64,000 bases of DNA from Peribacillus loiseleuriae (lineage in GTDB: Bacteria; Bacillota; Bacilli; Bacillales; DSM-1321), in the NCBI RefSeq assembly GCF_001183985.1, contig NZ_LFZW01000001.1:570881-634880 (forward strand). Reading direction: 5' to 3'. The position numbers and the translations under genes were made by a program. The notes under the pieces are model-generated. The model was not told the DNA's origin, did no database searches, and was given only the letters and a program-made list of their open reading frames with translations. Shown piece after piece: positions 1 to 8,420 of this stretch (positions are counted from its first letter, which is position 1; every line of letters begins with the position of its first letter).

Positions 1-434
1 CGAAACAAAAGGGAAATAGAAAACCAGCAACCTTTGATTTCCTAGGTTTTACACACTATTGTGGGAAGAGTAAACAGGGAAATTTTCGAGTGAAAAGGAA
101 ATCAAGCAGGAAGAAAGTCCAAGGCAAACTTAAGGAATCAAAAGAATGGTTGAAGAATAATAGAAATAAAGATATTCATATGATTATGGATAGATTTAAA
201 CGCTCACTAATAGGTTATTACAACTATTACTGCATCACAGATAACATCCAAAGTGTAAACAAATTCAAAGACAAAATCGGATACATACTGTATAAATGGC
301 TCAACAGAAGAAGTCAAAGGAAATCCTTTACATGGGATAAATTCAGACTATTTCTTGATAAATATCCACTACCTTCACCAAGAGTTAAGGTCAATATATA
401 TGACTTAAGAAAAGAGATTAGCTACATTTTGTGA
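1..434 (+). CDS. Group II intron reverse transcriptase/maturase, C-terminal part (5' cut by window)
   Basis: The reading frame is open from base 3 to the stop at 434 and carries the typical FDFLGFTHYCG motif (about bases 36-65) of group II intron-encoded reverse transcriptases. The conserved maturase/thumb region follows, with YYNYYCI and KWLNRRSQRKS. The family protein usually has 400-600 residues, so only about the last 143 are visible. The protein binds and helps splice its host intron and drives target-primed retrotransposition. The intron RNA's domain V lies 15 bases past the stop, the normal arrangement. A GTG at 90 is only an internal codon. Identification is confident; the rest of the protein is outside the window. 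Confidence 0.9.
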   Translation, partial: KQKGNRKPATFDFLGFTHYCGKSKQGNFRVKRKSSRKKVQGKLKESKEWLKNNRNKDIHMIMDRFKRSLIGYYNYYCITDNIQSVNKFKDKIGYILYKWLNRRSQRKSFTWDKFRLFLDKYPLPSPRVKVNIYDLRKEISYIL

Positions 435-448
435 ATGATAACTAGGAG

Positions 449-481
449 GAGCCGTGTGCGTGAATAGCGCAAGCACGGTTC
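449..481 (+). ncRNA. Group II intron domain V
   Basis: The 33-nt segment starts GAGCCGTG and ends CACGGTTC, giving an 8-bp lower stem. A two-base AG bulge, an upper TGCG/CGCA stem and a small loop follow. This is the catalytic domain V layout of bacterial group II introns. It lies directly after the maturase stop codon. Confidence 0.88.
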
Positions 482-607
482 TGTGAGGGGGGAGGAACAC
501 AATCTACCGAAAGGTAGAAAGGTTCCCTTCTACTCGACTAGTTGAAGAAGGTATATCAATGTTTTTAGACGAATATTGTTAGATAAATCTTGAAGGGGAG
601 TGGGAGT

Positions 608-1078
608 ATGGAAAATGTAATTTATGGAATAAACCACTGGATACAATCATTACCAAAAGAATACAACTTGATGTCAGAACCAGAATTATCTAATCGACCA
701 TCACCAAATAAATGGTCAAAAAAAGAGATATTAGGACATCTATGTGACTCTGCAATAAATAATATTGAGAGGTTTATAAAAATTCAATATGTAGAACAAC
801 CTTATGTTATCCAGTCGTATAATCAAGAACAATGGGTGATAGTCCAGAATTATCAAGAAAGACCACTTGATGAAATAATTACACTTTTTCAAACACTAAA
901 TACTCAAGTCATAAATATATTTATAAATATTCCTGCAGAGAAATTATCTTATCTTTGTGATATTGGTAATAATCAACAAAAACCATTAGAGTGGCTTATA
1001 CAGGACTACCTGGAACATATGGAACATCATATTAACAACCAAATTTTAATTAAAAATAACAACTATATTTCTTATTGA
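608..1078 (+). CDS. DinB-fold (DinB_2-like) protein
   Basis: About 156 residues. The sequence pattern is that of the DinB/YfiT four-helix-bundle superfamily, small metal-binding proteins common in Bacillus: PSPNKWSKKEILGHLCDS near residues 30-50, with a metal-binding His in the first helix, and a late LEHMEHH helix. The reaction of this member is not known. The ATG at 608 is chosen over the in-frame TTG at 590 because AAGGGGAG at 593-600 is a well-placed ribosome site. The gene starts just after the group II intron and has no obvious partner. Confidence 0.75.
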   Translation: MENVIYGINHWIQSLPKEYNLMSEPELSNRPSPNKWSKKEILGHLCDSAINNIERFIKIQYVEQPYVIQSYNQEQWVIVQNYQERPLDEIITLFQTLNTQVINIFINIPAEKLSYLCDIGNNQQKPLEWLIQDYLEHMEHHINNQILIKNNNYISY

Positions 1079-1328
1079 ACTAACAGGTGCATTAGTTGAG
1101 TAAAAATAAAGTGATTTTAGAACGCGTTTCATGTTTTAGTTATTCCATTAACGGGGGCATTTGTGTAACAAATAGTAAAGAACATTTTTATTATGCAGGC
1201 GTTCAGTTTTTTTACAAATAGTACAACTAGTAAAGGACTTTCTTCATTATTTTTAGTTACAAGTTATGGATTTTATAGGATTTTTATATACCTTGAGTAA
1301 AGAACTAATTTTTCATACAACATCTGAC

Positions 1329-1864
1329 TAATCACGTGTCAATCTTCTTGATGCGAGAGGGCAATATGGAATCACACTGATTTTTTCTTCCTTATAAAGT
1401 GGCAACATCTCCCTCTCCACTTCACAGTATAAGAGGTTTAAATGATTCTGCATCGATACAAACCTGGTCCGCCCATTTTTTTCAGCTACATGTAATGCCT
1501 TTTGAAACTGCCATGCATACATGCAGAAGCACCAATGTATCTTGCCTTCCCAGCAGTGGATTTGATAAAAATCTACATAATCGGTTCCAAACCTTATGGG
1601 TTCATATCGATTTCACTTATGATTGCTTTTCGGGAAGGATTAGCACCATCTGGACCTTTCTGCATGCAGTTATAAACCTTTGTTCCGTCTAAATACACAT
1701 TCGCCCTATCAAAAAAATTGATACCAAGCTCAAGGGCTTTTTTAATAATAGGACGACTATGCTCTTCATCAAGTACTTATTGCTGAATCCATCGTTCTGC
1801 TACACTAAAGCTCATAAAGTCAGGATACATCCAAGCCTGTATTTCCAAGTTTCACATATTCCAT
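1329..1864 (-). pseudogene. Decayed aldo/keto reductase copy
   Basis: On the minus strand this stretch closely follows the intact reductase at 3401-4381, from its start codon region (CAT at 1862-1864) to the residues around SRRLTRD. Two internal deletions are visible, near 1551 and near 1680, together with frameshifts and stops. The last 95 or so codons of the intact gene are missing. The longest surviving open piece (1328-1522) matches the intact protein around the MYAWQFQKALHV segment. It is therefore the relic of a tandem duplicate, with the intervening MFS gene lying between the two copies. Confidence 0.9.
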
Positions 1865-2056
1865 TTGATTTTTCCCTACTTCTCAATAGATGTAATATAG
1901 CTAACCATCGTTTATTATATAAACAAAAACAGTATGAGTGTAATGGTTAATAGAACACCATTTGTTGATTATTGAACAAAACAATTGAAAATTGTCTTTA
2001 AGGGTTGCTTCAAAAATAGGTATTTAAATCAGGGGAATTATTTACATTCCAATGGG

Positions 2057-3244
2057 CTAACTGTTTAGTGAAGCTGAGTCTGCGTCAACCTGTTTCGGAA
2101 GGCGAAGCCCTTTGTATTTCAACAAACGTTTCACAAAAAAAGTGAACAACAACAAGGAAAACGCGACTGACACGGCGCTAACCGTGAACAATACCTGGTA
2201 ACTCGTGTACTGAGAAACCCAGCCTAGCAAGATTGCACCTAATCCGATACCGAGGTCGGTAGCAGTCGAAAAAGAAGCATTGGCTGCACCTGTACGTTCT
2301 GGACTGACAAGACGTATCGTTGCCGCTTGAAGAGCAGGTTGCGCGGAACCGAAACCAATACCGTACATAACCGCCGAAATGATCACGCCGAACAAATTGA
2401 TCGAGAAACTCAAGACAACCAAAGCCGAAATCGTAATCACTAGTGCAGGAATAATGACAACCGTCTCACTGTACCGGTCTGAAAGTTTCCCCGCAATGGG
2501 ACGGATTAGGACAAGCGTGGCTGCATAAACCAGAAAGAATGTACCGGAATTGACCTTGATCGAGTCGGCAAACAGCGGTACAAAGGTGGTAATGCCACCA
2601 TAAGCGATAAACAGCAAAAAGATTGATGCCATAACGGGTAAGATCGATTTTTCGAAAAGTTCAATTCTCCTTACACCCGTTTGAGGATTAAAAGGCATTT
2701 TGGCACCGGACGTTAAGAACAGCGCTGCGACAGAGAGGACGGCTGCAAATAGAAATAGAGAATGGTACGAGAGGTTCTGTGTAACCCATAGACCGAACAT
2801 TGGACCGATTGCCATAGCTAGAGTCATAGCCATCCCAGACCACCCCAGGCCTTCTCCGCGGCGGGTGGACGGAATCATATCCGTAATCGCAGTGAGAACG
2901 GCGGTTGTGGAAACGGCCCAGGTCATCCCGTGCAATATTCTGAGCCCCATCAAAACGACGATTCCGCCCATCCAGTTATACATATACATCGCCACGGCAA
3001 AGAGGAACAGCCCCCAGACGATAAATGGACGCCTGCCGAACTGATCTAGCAACCAGCCGACGAATGGGCGGAAAATTACGGAAGACAGCATAAAAGCCCC
3101 CATCGCGAGACCGATCTGCGCTTCGTTGCCGCCCATCTGTTTGATAAACAGAGGAAGCGTTGGATACAGCATATAAAATGCAGTGAATAGGAAAAACATC
3201 CCTATGATCATGAGAATAAACGACTTCGTCCATAAGCGTTCCAC
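2057..3244 (-). CDS. MFS transporter, DHA1-like efflux pump
   Basis: 395 residues with about 12 hydrophobic helices, the usual size for the major facilitator superfamily. The cytoplasmic loop signature GWLLDQFGRRP (around residues 63-73) is the classic MFS motif A after helix 2, and RILHGMTWAVSTT follows in helix 4. It is probably a proton-driven exporter of an unidentified small molecule. The start is GTG at 3244: AAGGAGG lies 8 bases upstream, while the ATG at 3251 is in another frame. It runs in the same direction as the aldo/keto reductase behind it, but a terminator-like hairpin separates them, so it is probably transcribed on its own. Confidence 0.85.
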   Translation of the reverse strand: MERLWTKSFILMIIGMFFLFTAFYMLYPTLPLFIKQMGGNEAQIGLAMGAFMLSSVIFRPFVGWLLDQFGRRPFIVWGLFLFAVAMYMYNWMGGIVVLMGLRILHGMTWAVSTTAVLTAITDMIPSTRRGEGLGWSGMAMTLAMAIGPMFGLWVTQNLSYHSLFLFAAVLSVAALFLTSGAKMPFNPQTGVRRIELFEKSILPVMASIFLLFIAYGGITTFVPLFADSIKVNSGTFFLVYAATLVLIRPIAGKLSDRYSETVVIIPALVITISALVVLSFSINLFGVIISAVMYGIGFGSAQPALQAATIRLVSPERTGAANASFSTATDLGIGLGAILLGWVSQYTSYQVLFTVSAVSVAFSLLLFTFFVKRLLKYKGLRLPKQVDADSASLNS

Positions 3245-3319
3245 ATTTCATTCCTCCTTGGGTGAAAGATTCAGTGTTATATCTTTGCAGGATAGTTCAA
3301 ATACAATACGTCACAAAGG

Positions 3320-3360
3320 TATAGAAAAAGCCGAAATTCCTACTTAGGAAATTTGGCTTT
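3320..3360 (-). terminator. Rho-independent terminator after the aldo/keto reductase
   Basis: AAAGCCGAAATTCCTA (3327-3342) pairs with TAGGAAATTTGGCTTT (3345-3360). Read on the minus strand the stem is followed by TTTTTCTAT. It sits 40 bases past the reductase stop. Confidence 0.8.
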
Positions 3361-3400
3361 AATTCTGTTGAAAAATGTTAAATATGTTGTCACACCATAA

Positions 3401-4381
3401 TTAACTAAAACCAATTATTGGGTGAGGTACATACGGTTCTTCTAGGGACGCAATTTCTTCAGGTGTTAACTTAATTGATAGAGCACCTACGGCATCTTCG
3501 AGATGAGACATTTTCGTAGCACCGATAATAGGAGCTGTTATTGGTTCTTTCTGTAGCAACCAGGCAAGTGCGATATGAATACGGGGAACGCCACGTTTTT
3601 CTGCGATTGCAGCAGCCCGCTCTACGACCAATCGATCTGCATCAGCAGTCGCATCATATTTAGATTTTTGAATTTGATCGGTTTCTGAACGATAAGTTGT
3701 TTCCGCCCAATCACGAGTCAATCTTCCTGATGCAAGCGGGCTATAAGGGATCACGCCGATTTTTTCTTCCTTACAAAGAGGCAGCATTTCCCGTTCCTCT
3801 TCACGATAAATGAGGTTTAAATGATTCTGCATCGACACAAAGCGAGTCCATCCATTTTTCTCCACTACATGTAGTGCCTTTTGGAACTGCCATGCGTACA
3901 TGGCAGAAGCACCAACATATCTTGCCTTCCCCGCCTTCACTACATCATGCAATGCTTCCATCGTTTCTTCGATGGGCGTATTGTAATCCCAGCGGTGGAT
4001 TTGATAAAGGTCTACATAATCGGTTCCAAGTCTTTTCAGACTCTTATCAATTTCACTCATGATTGCCTTTCGGGAAAGACCGGCACCATTTGGACCTTCA
4101 TGCATACGACCATGAACCTTCGTTGCAAGTACAATTTCATCACGATTGGCATAATCCTTTAGAGCTCGTCCAACAATTTCCTCGCTTGTTCCGTCTGAAT
4201 ATACATTCGCCGTATCAAAAAAATTGATACCAAGCTCAAGGGCTTTTTTAATAATAGGACGACTGGGCTCTTCATCGAGTACCCATTGATGAATCCACCT
4301 CTCTGCTACACCAAAGCTCATACAGCCTAGACAAAGCCTGGATACATCTAAGCCTGTACTTCCGAGTTTTACATATTCCAT
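3401..4381 (-). CDS. Aldo/keto reductase
   Basis: 326 residues, the normal size of a (beta/alpha)8 NADPH-dependent aldo/keto reductase. The catalytic tetrad is visible: D56 and Y61 in FFDTANVYSDG, K88 in LATKVHG and H129 in YQIHRWD. The C-terminal cofactor region has APIIGATKMSHLEDAV. It should reduce aldehydes or ketones to alcohols in the cytoplasm. ATG at 4381 has AAGGAG 7-8 bases upstream. It is transcribed divergently from a YqhC-like AraC regulator. In E. coli YqhC controls aldehyde reductases, so a role in aldehyde detoxification is a reasonable inference. The substrate is unknown. Confidence 0.92.
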   Translation of the reverse strand: MEYVKLGSTGLDVSRLCLGCMSFGVAERWIHQWVLDEEPSRPIIKKALELGINFFDTANVYSDGTSEEIVGRALKDYANRDEIVLATKVHGRMHEGPNGAGLSRKAIMSEIDKSLKRLGTDYVDLYQIHRWDYNTPIEETMEALHDVVKAGKARYVGASAMYAWQFQKALHVVEKNGWTRFVSMQNHLNLIYREEEREMLPLCKEEKIGVIPYSPLASGRLTRDWAETTYRSETDQIQKSKYDATADADRLVVERAAAIAEKRGVPRIHIALAWLLQKEPITAPIIGATKMSHLEDAVGALSIKLTPEEIASLEEPYVPHPIIGFS

Positions 4382-4593
4382 TTGATTACTCCTTACTTTC
4401 TTTTATTAACCGCTTCACTTTCAGTTATTGTTTATCGTGACGTATGTACTCCTAATTATGCAACAAATGAAAAAGTAACCGTTATCCTATTCGTATCAAA
4501 TGATTGCCTGATCCTCTCACAACGACTTACGCAATCGACGAATATGCGATAAAATGAAACTATCTAAGATGAAGGGAATAAGGAGAATCACAT

Positions 4594-5511
4594 ATGTCTG
4601 AGCGAATATACAAACAGCAGCATGAACTTGGAAAACTCATTGAGCGTTATTCAGGGCAGGATGGTGTTCACCCGACTGCTATTCCGTCTTTATTTTTCAT
4701 CCGTGAATCAATTGTTACCGAACCCATTTATAGAGTTAACCAGCCATCCTTTTGCATTATCGTTCAAGGTGAGAAGGAGGTATTCTTGGCACAGGAGCGC
4801 TTTAGGTACGGTCCTTCTAATTACATTGTTGCATCCGTTGACTTGCCGGTTACCGGGCAGGTTATAAAAGCCTCTGCTGACGCTCCGTATTTGTCTCTCA
4901 AACTTGAATTTACACCGAGTCAAATCTTAGAGGTTTTAAGTGATTCTGAAATTCGAGTTGGACCGAAAAAAAATGCGAAACGAGCGATGTTTGTCAGCGA
5001 AGTAGAGTCTTCTCTGTTAGACGCAGTAGTTAAGTTAGCCTGTTTGCTAGACAACCCGAAAGATATTCCGGTACTTGCTCCATTATTCACGAAGGAAATT
5101 CTCTATAGGGTTCTACAAGGTCCCCATGGGGATGCGCTTGAACAAATGGCAATAGAAGGTAGCTATGCCTATCGAATCAGAGACGTTATAGAATATATCA
5201 TAAATAACTATGATAGGTCTTTTCGAATTGAGGAACTTGCGGAAAGAGCGAATATGAGTGTTCCTTCACTTCATAGGCACTTTAAAGAGATAACTGCTAT
5301 GAGCCCGATTCAGTTTCAAAAACAATTGAGGCTGCAGGAAGCTAGGCGCCTGTTATTATCCGAGTCAACAGATGCCGCTGATGTCGCATTCCGGGTAGGC
5401 TACGAAAGTCCATCACAATTCAGTCGTGAATATTCCCGCATGTTTGGTTTTCCACCTAGAGAAGATATAAATCGTCTGAGGAAGAAATACGACCAAAGGA
5501 TCAACTCATGA
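4594..5511 (+). CDS. AraC-family regulator with YqhC-like N-terminal domain
   Basis: 305 residues. The N-terminal half (about 20-180: SLFFIRESIVTEPIYRVNQP, then CIIVQGEKEV) matches the AraC_N domain found in E. coli YqhC-type activators. The C-terminal 110 residues hold two helix-turn-helix motifs (FRIEELAERANMSVPSLHRH and VAFRVGYESPSQFSREY). It is probably a cytoplasmic, aldehyde-responsive activator of the divergent aldo/keto reductase at 3401-4381, with the 212-bp gap holding the control region. ATG at 4594 follows AAGGAG. The family assignment is sure; the target is inferred from position. Confidence 0.88.
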   Translation: MSERIYKQQHELGKLIERYSGQDGVHPTAIPSLFFIRESIVTEPIYRVNQPSFCIIVQGEKEVFLAQERFRYGPSNYIVASVDLPVTGQVIKASADAPYLSLKLEFTPSQILEVLSDSEIRVGPKKNAKRAMFVSEVESSLLDAVVKLACLLDNPKDIPVLAPLFTKEILYRVLQGPHGDALEQMAIEGSYAYRIRDVIEYIINNYDRSFRIEELAERANMSVPSLHRHFKEITAMSPIQFQKQLRLQEARRLLLSESTDAADVAFRVGYESPSQFSREYSRMFGFPPREDINRLRKKYDQRINS

Positions 5512-5652
5512 ACCCTGCTCAACGGGGGTCTAATCATTTGGAAGATACTTTTACTAGAAAGACTTTTCTATTATTGTTCATTTATAGTGAAGAAATGTAC
5601 GTAAACTAACGTAAGCAGATTAGATAAAGTACAATACTTTACAATGTTATAG

Positions 5653-5690
5653 AAAAAGCCGATTTTCCTAAGTAGGAAGATCGGCTTTTT
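5653..5690. terminator. Bidirectional terminator containing the stop codon of the convergent MFS gene
   Basis: AAAAAGCCGATTTTCCTA (5653-5670) pairs with TAGGAAGATCGGCTTTTT (5673-5690). There is a T-run on the plus side and an A-run on the other, so it can serve both convergent genes. The minus-strand stop of the MFS gene (bases 5668-5670) is at the tip of the stem. Confidence 0.85.
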
Positions 5691-6864
5691 CTTCTATGCT
5701 AGAAAGTTGTTTTTTCGGATTATACATGTAGTTACTCAGTAAAATAGATGCTAAACTCAATATCAAGAATAGTAATCCCCCTAATACGATGTATTGTGTG
5801 CCCATACCCGATATAAATAATCCACCTATCGCAGTACCAATTGTTATCCCTAAATTACCGCCCGATAGAAACAACCCATTCGCGAAATCAGGAGCATCTG
5901 GAGCCGCAGATGTAATCCAATATTGGCTAACTATGTGTCCTATAGCAAATAATATTCCAAATAACAAAATAGTTATCATCATAGGTCCAGTGGACTTCCC
6001 CGTTAGCAATGATAATAGATAAACGATTCCTAATACGATTGGTAAAGATATTACAGTTTTCAAGGCATTTTTAGTAAGTAACTTTCCTCCTGCGAGGGTT
6101 CCAATCAGACTTGCTAAACCTAATAATAATAACGCCAAACTTAATGTTTTCCCCGATATATTAGTAATGGTTTCAAGGTACACTGCAATGTAACTATTAA
6201 CACTGGATATTGCAGAACCTATAAATATGATTGTAAAAATAGCTAACCAAGTAACTGACTTTTTTAGTACGCTTAATTGAGTTCCATAAGAAACTCTTTC
6301 CTTAACAGGCATAGATGGTACAAATAGTAATGTAGCTATGAATGCCATAGCGTTAACGATAGTAAAGAATAACATCGCCATTTCTAAGGAAGTTTCACTA
6401 GCAATATAATTAGAGATTGGTATACCAAGTACCATACCTGCGGTCACTCCCAACATTACTTTAGAAACAGCCTTTGGGGATTCTTCCTTGCTAACTGAGG
6501 TAGCAGCTACTGTCAAAGCTAATGAACAATAAACTGGATGAAAAAAGGCTGGAATGGTACGAGCAATTAGTACAATAGTAAAGTTTGCTGCAAATATGGA
6601 GATAATGTTTCCCAGAACGAAAATGCCAAGTACAAATAACATTACCATCTTACGATTTATACCTGAAAACAATAACGGCAAAATGGGACCAGATATTGCA
6701 ACAGCAAGTGCAAAGAGACTCACTAGCAGCCCTGCTTTGGATACACTAATATGAAAGTGGTCAGCGATTAAAGGTAATATACCAATAACCCCCATTTCAG
6801 TAGTTAAGATGCCGAAAACTCCTATAGTCAATATAAATATAAGTAAATTGTGTTCTTTAGCCAT
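5668..6864 (-). CDS. MFS transporter, DHA1 family (AraJ/PbuE-like)
   Basis: 398 residues with about 12 transmembrane helices. The N-terminus (GILTTEMGVIGILPLIADHF, then SVSKAGLLVSLFAL) is typical of the DHA1 drug/sugar/purine efflux subgroup that includes AraJ and PbuE. The product should export a small molecule using the proton gradient; which one cannot be told. ATG at 6864 is preceded by a weak GATAGGAG ribosome site. Its last codons (D-L-P-T) and stop lie inside the terminator hairpin. The TetR regulator at 7594-8148 is divergent but more than 700 bases away, with a lost hydrolase gene between, so a link to that regulator is uncertain. Confidence 0.85.
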   Translation of the reverse strand: MAKEHNLLIFILTIGVFGILTTEMGVIGILPLIADHFHISVSKAGLLVSLFALAVAISGPILPLLFSGINRKMVMLFVLGIFVLGNIISIFAANFTIVLIARTIPAFFHPVYCSLALTVAATSVSKEESPKAVSKVMLGVTAGMVLGIPISNYIASETSLEMAMLFFTIVNAMAFIATLLFVPSMPVKERVSYGTQLSVLKKSVTWLAIFTIIFIGSAISSVNSYIAVYLETITNISGKTLSLALLLLGLASLIGTLAGGKLLTKNALKTVISLPIVLGIVYLLSLLTGKSTGPMMITILLFGILFAIGHIVSQYWITSAAPDAPDFANGLFLSGGNLGITIGTAIGGLFISGMGTQYIVLGGLLFLILSLASILLSNYMYNPKKQLSSIEEKADLPT

Positions 6865-7125
6865 AAATTTTTATCTCCTATCTTCATTAAGAATAAATCT
6901 TAAACTTTGCGTAATGTATGACTATAAATAACATGAACAGATACACCACCTGTTTCATTTAAGAAGATCTCGCTTGCTTTAATCTTTCCGTATTCTACTA
7001 ATGAGAACGATACAGTCAAGGATAGCGATTTGAAACACAATATCTTCTTCATATGTTTTATTATTGGTGTAGTTACTGTTGCATCATAATTAAAAAACAT
7101 GTATCTAGTTAATTTAGCTCTTTTG

Positions 7126-7141
7126 AGACAGCCGACTGTCT
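7126..7141. promoter_or_regulatory. Inverted repeat, possible operator
   Basis: AGACAG-CCGA-CTGTCT is a 6-bp inverted repeat with a 4-bp centre. It lies between the MFS gene (minus) and the TetR gene (plus), downstream of the lost hydrolase and 262 bases upstream of the MFS start. It could be a TetR-family operator; this rests only on symmetry and position. Confidence 0.35.
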
Positions 7142-7199
7142 TTGTTAACTATCATTTCATCTGATCTTGTTTACTGATGTTTCAATCGATTCTCCGCTA

Positions 7200-7383
7200 T
7201 TACAACCACTCATTCTTATCTTTCGATTTTATAGTTCTAACAAAAATTCTTACCAAAAACGCTGTCAGTTTGTTTAGGTGCTGCCCTACATATTCAGGAA
7301 TGTCATACATACTGTTCCATTTTATCTGGCATATTCCCAGTCATTTTCAGATTGTTGTTTTTGAATGTTACTTGTTCGATCAT
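7200..7383 (-). pseudogene. Remnant of an alpha/beta hydrolase with large internal deletion
   Basis: On the minus strand a start codon at 7383, with a good GAGGAG ribosome site at about 7393-7399, opens MIEQVTFKNNNLKMTGN, the usual beginning of YcjY-type alpha/beta hydrolases. After 26 codons the frame stops. In a shifted frame the sequence continues as MYDIPEYVGQHLNKLTAFL, which resembles the C-terminal end of the same family (...YDxPEYVxQAxxKLTxFF). The body of about 250 residues, including the nucleophile, is gone. This looks like a single deletion that removed the middle. The divergent TetR gene was probably its regulator. Confidence 0.65.
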
Positions 7384-7409
7384 GTCCAACGTCTCCTCAT
7401 AAATTCTAT

Positions 7410-7425
7410 TAATTTAGCTAAATTA
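7410..7425. promoter_or_regulatory. Perfect 16-bp palindrome, candidate TetR operator
   Basis: TAATTTAGCTAAATTA is self-complementary over all 16 bases. It lies just upstream of the ribosome site of the lost hydrolase (minus strand) and 50 bp upstream of the -10-like TATAAT at 7477-7482 of the TetR gene. A related half, TTAATTTAGCT, recurs at about 7109-7119. Position and symmetry fit an operator for the divergent TetR repressor. Confidence 0.5.
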
Positions 7426-7593
7426 GATATCCTAAAAATACATTAATGCATGTTAGTGTATTAAGTTACATGTGTGTATAATTATAAATAGACACGGGAT
7501 GTTTGCAATTATCAAATGACTACGATTCGTACATTAGTGCACAAATCGATTGAAATTGTGAATTACTTTAAAGAAAGTTTGGTGATCCTCACA

Positions 7594-8148
7594 ATGTCTA
7601 AAGTGGATAGAAGAATACTCAAATCTCGAGAAGCGATAAAAAAAGCTGTTATTGAACTGATGTCTGAAAAAAAATTTGATGACATCACGATACAAGATAT
7701 TTCTGATAGGGCAAATGTTAGCCGAAGAACCATTTATCTTCATTACATGGATAAATATGATTTGCTAGATAAGCTCATTGAAGAACATATTAACGATCTA
7801 CGGGAAATCTGCGAACGGGAAACTGAAACGGATTCTATAGATGGAAGTGTGACTTGGTTCGATTACTTTGAAAGTAATTATTTATTCTTTTCGTCTATGC
7901 TAGCCAGTAAAGGTGCCCCTTACTTTCGCAACCGGTTCCTTGCGTTTGTCATCGAGGATATAAAGAACGTAAAGAATGGATGGAATATAACCGAAGGAAA
8001 AAATTGCGGTTTAAGCGAAGAGGTTATTCTTCAATTTTTTGGAACAGCTTACATAGGGGCAGTGGAATGGTGGTTTAAGAATGGAATGCCTTATCCACCT
8101 CATGTCATGGAAGAACAAATAGGGATATTGTTTGAGAGGAATCTATAG
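7594..8148 (+). CDS. TetR/AcrR-family regulator (TetR_C_7-like)
   Basis: 184 residues. The N-terminal helix-turn-helix is clear: TIQDISDRANVSRRTIYLHY (about residues 32-51). The C-terminal half (FFGTAYIGAVEWWF, then a short MEEQIGILFERNL end) is that of the Firmicute TetR_C_7 type. It likely represses genes around itself until a ligand binds. The ATG at 7594 is preferred over the in-frame ATG at 7516. The first 26 residues of the longer form do not look like family sequence, and 7516 has no ribosome site; 7594 has only a weak GGTGAT. The divergent partner, an alpha/beta hydrolase, is deleted. Confidence 0.85.
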   Translation: MSKVDRRILKSREAIKKAVIELMSEKKFDDITIQDISDRANVSRRTIYLHYMDKYDLLDKLIEEHINDLREICERETETDSIDGSVTWFDYFESNYLFFSSMLASKGAPYFRNRFLAFVIEDIKNVKNGWNITEGKNCGLSEEVILQFFGTAYIGAVEWWFKNGMPYPPHVMEEQIGILFERNL

Positions 8149-8382
8149 GTATCTTTCTATGAAAAACGTACACCTCAATTTTGTGAAGAAGAAAGGCGTA
8201 ATACTTGGAAGGTACTTTAACTAGAAATTTGGTCTCATCCTATACAAAAAATGCAAATTGTGAAGGATTGTAATGAAGCTAACGAGGCGGTTTTGTTGAA
8301 TAACAGACAGTAATACTGACATTTGGATGATGCTTAAATAACAGGGAAGGACATTGAAACCCATTTTGGAGGTTCTACCTAG

Positions 8383-8420
8383 AACAAGCAAGCTACCCAA
8401 AAGTAGCTTGCTTGTTTTTA
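8383..8420 (+). terminator. Rho-independent terminator between convergent genes
   Basis: AACAAGCAAGCTAC (8383-8396) pairs perfectly with GTAGCTTGCTTGTT (8403-8416), followed by T residues on the plus strand. The convergent gene's stop codon (8418-8420) lies in the T-run. Confidence 0.85.

Larger units (their letters stand above)
1..538 (+). mobile_element. 3' part of a group II intron (maturase end, domains V and VI)
   Basis: The maturase end is followed by a recognisable domain V and a domain VI-like hairpin (about 485-530). The intron 3' end is placed at the AC dinucleotide near 537-538, because group II introns end in AY. The exact boundary is inferred, since the 5' half lies outside the window. 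Downstream, the frame from 541 codes VEEGISMFLDEYC before TAG at 580-582. This could be the 3' exon of the interrupted gene, or chance. Confidence 0.8.

Noticed and set aside
6900..7100. 66-codon minus-strand frame upstream of the MFS gene
   Set aside because: No ribosome site, no family pattern, and composition typical of AT-rich non-coding sequence.
7177..7446. 89-codon plus-strand frame
   Set aside because: It is antisense to the hydrolase remnant, whose start, ribosome site and C-terminal pattern are convincing on the other strand.
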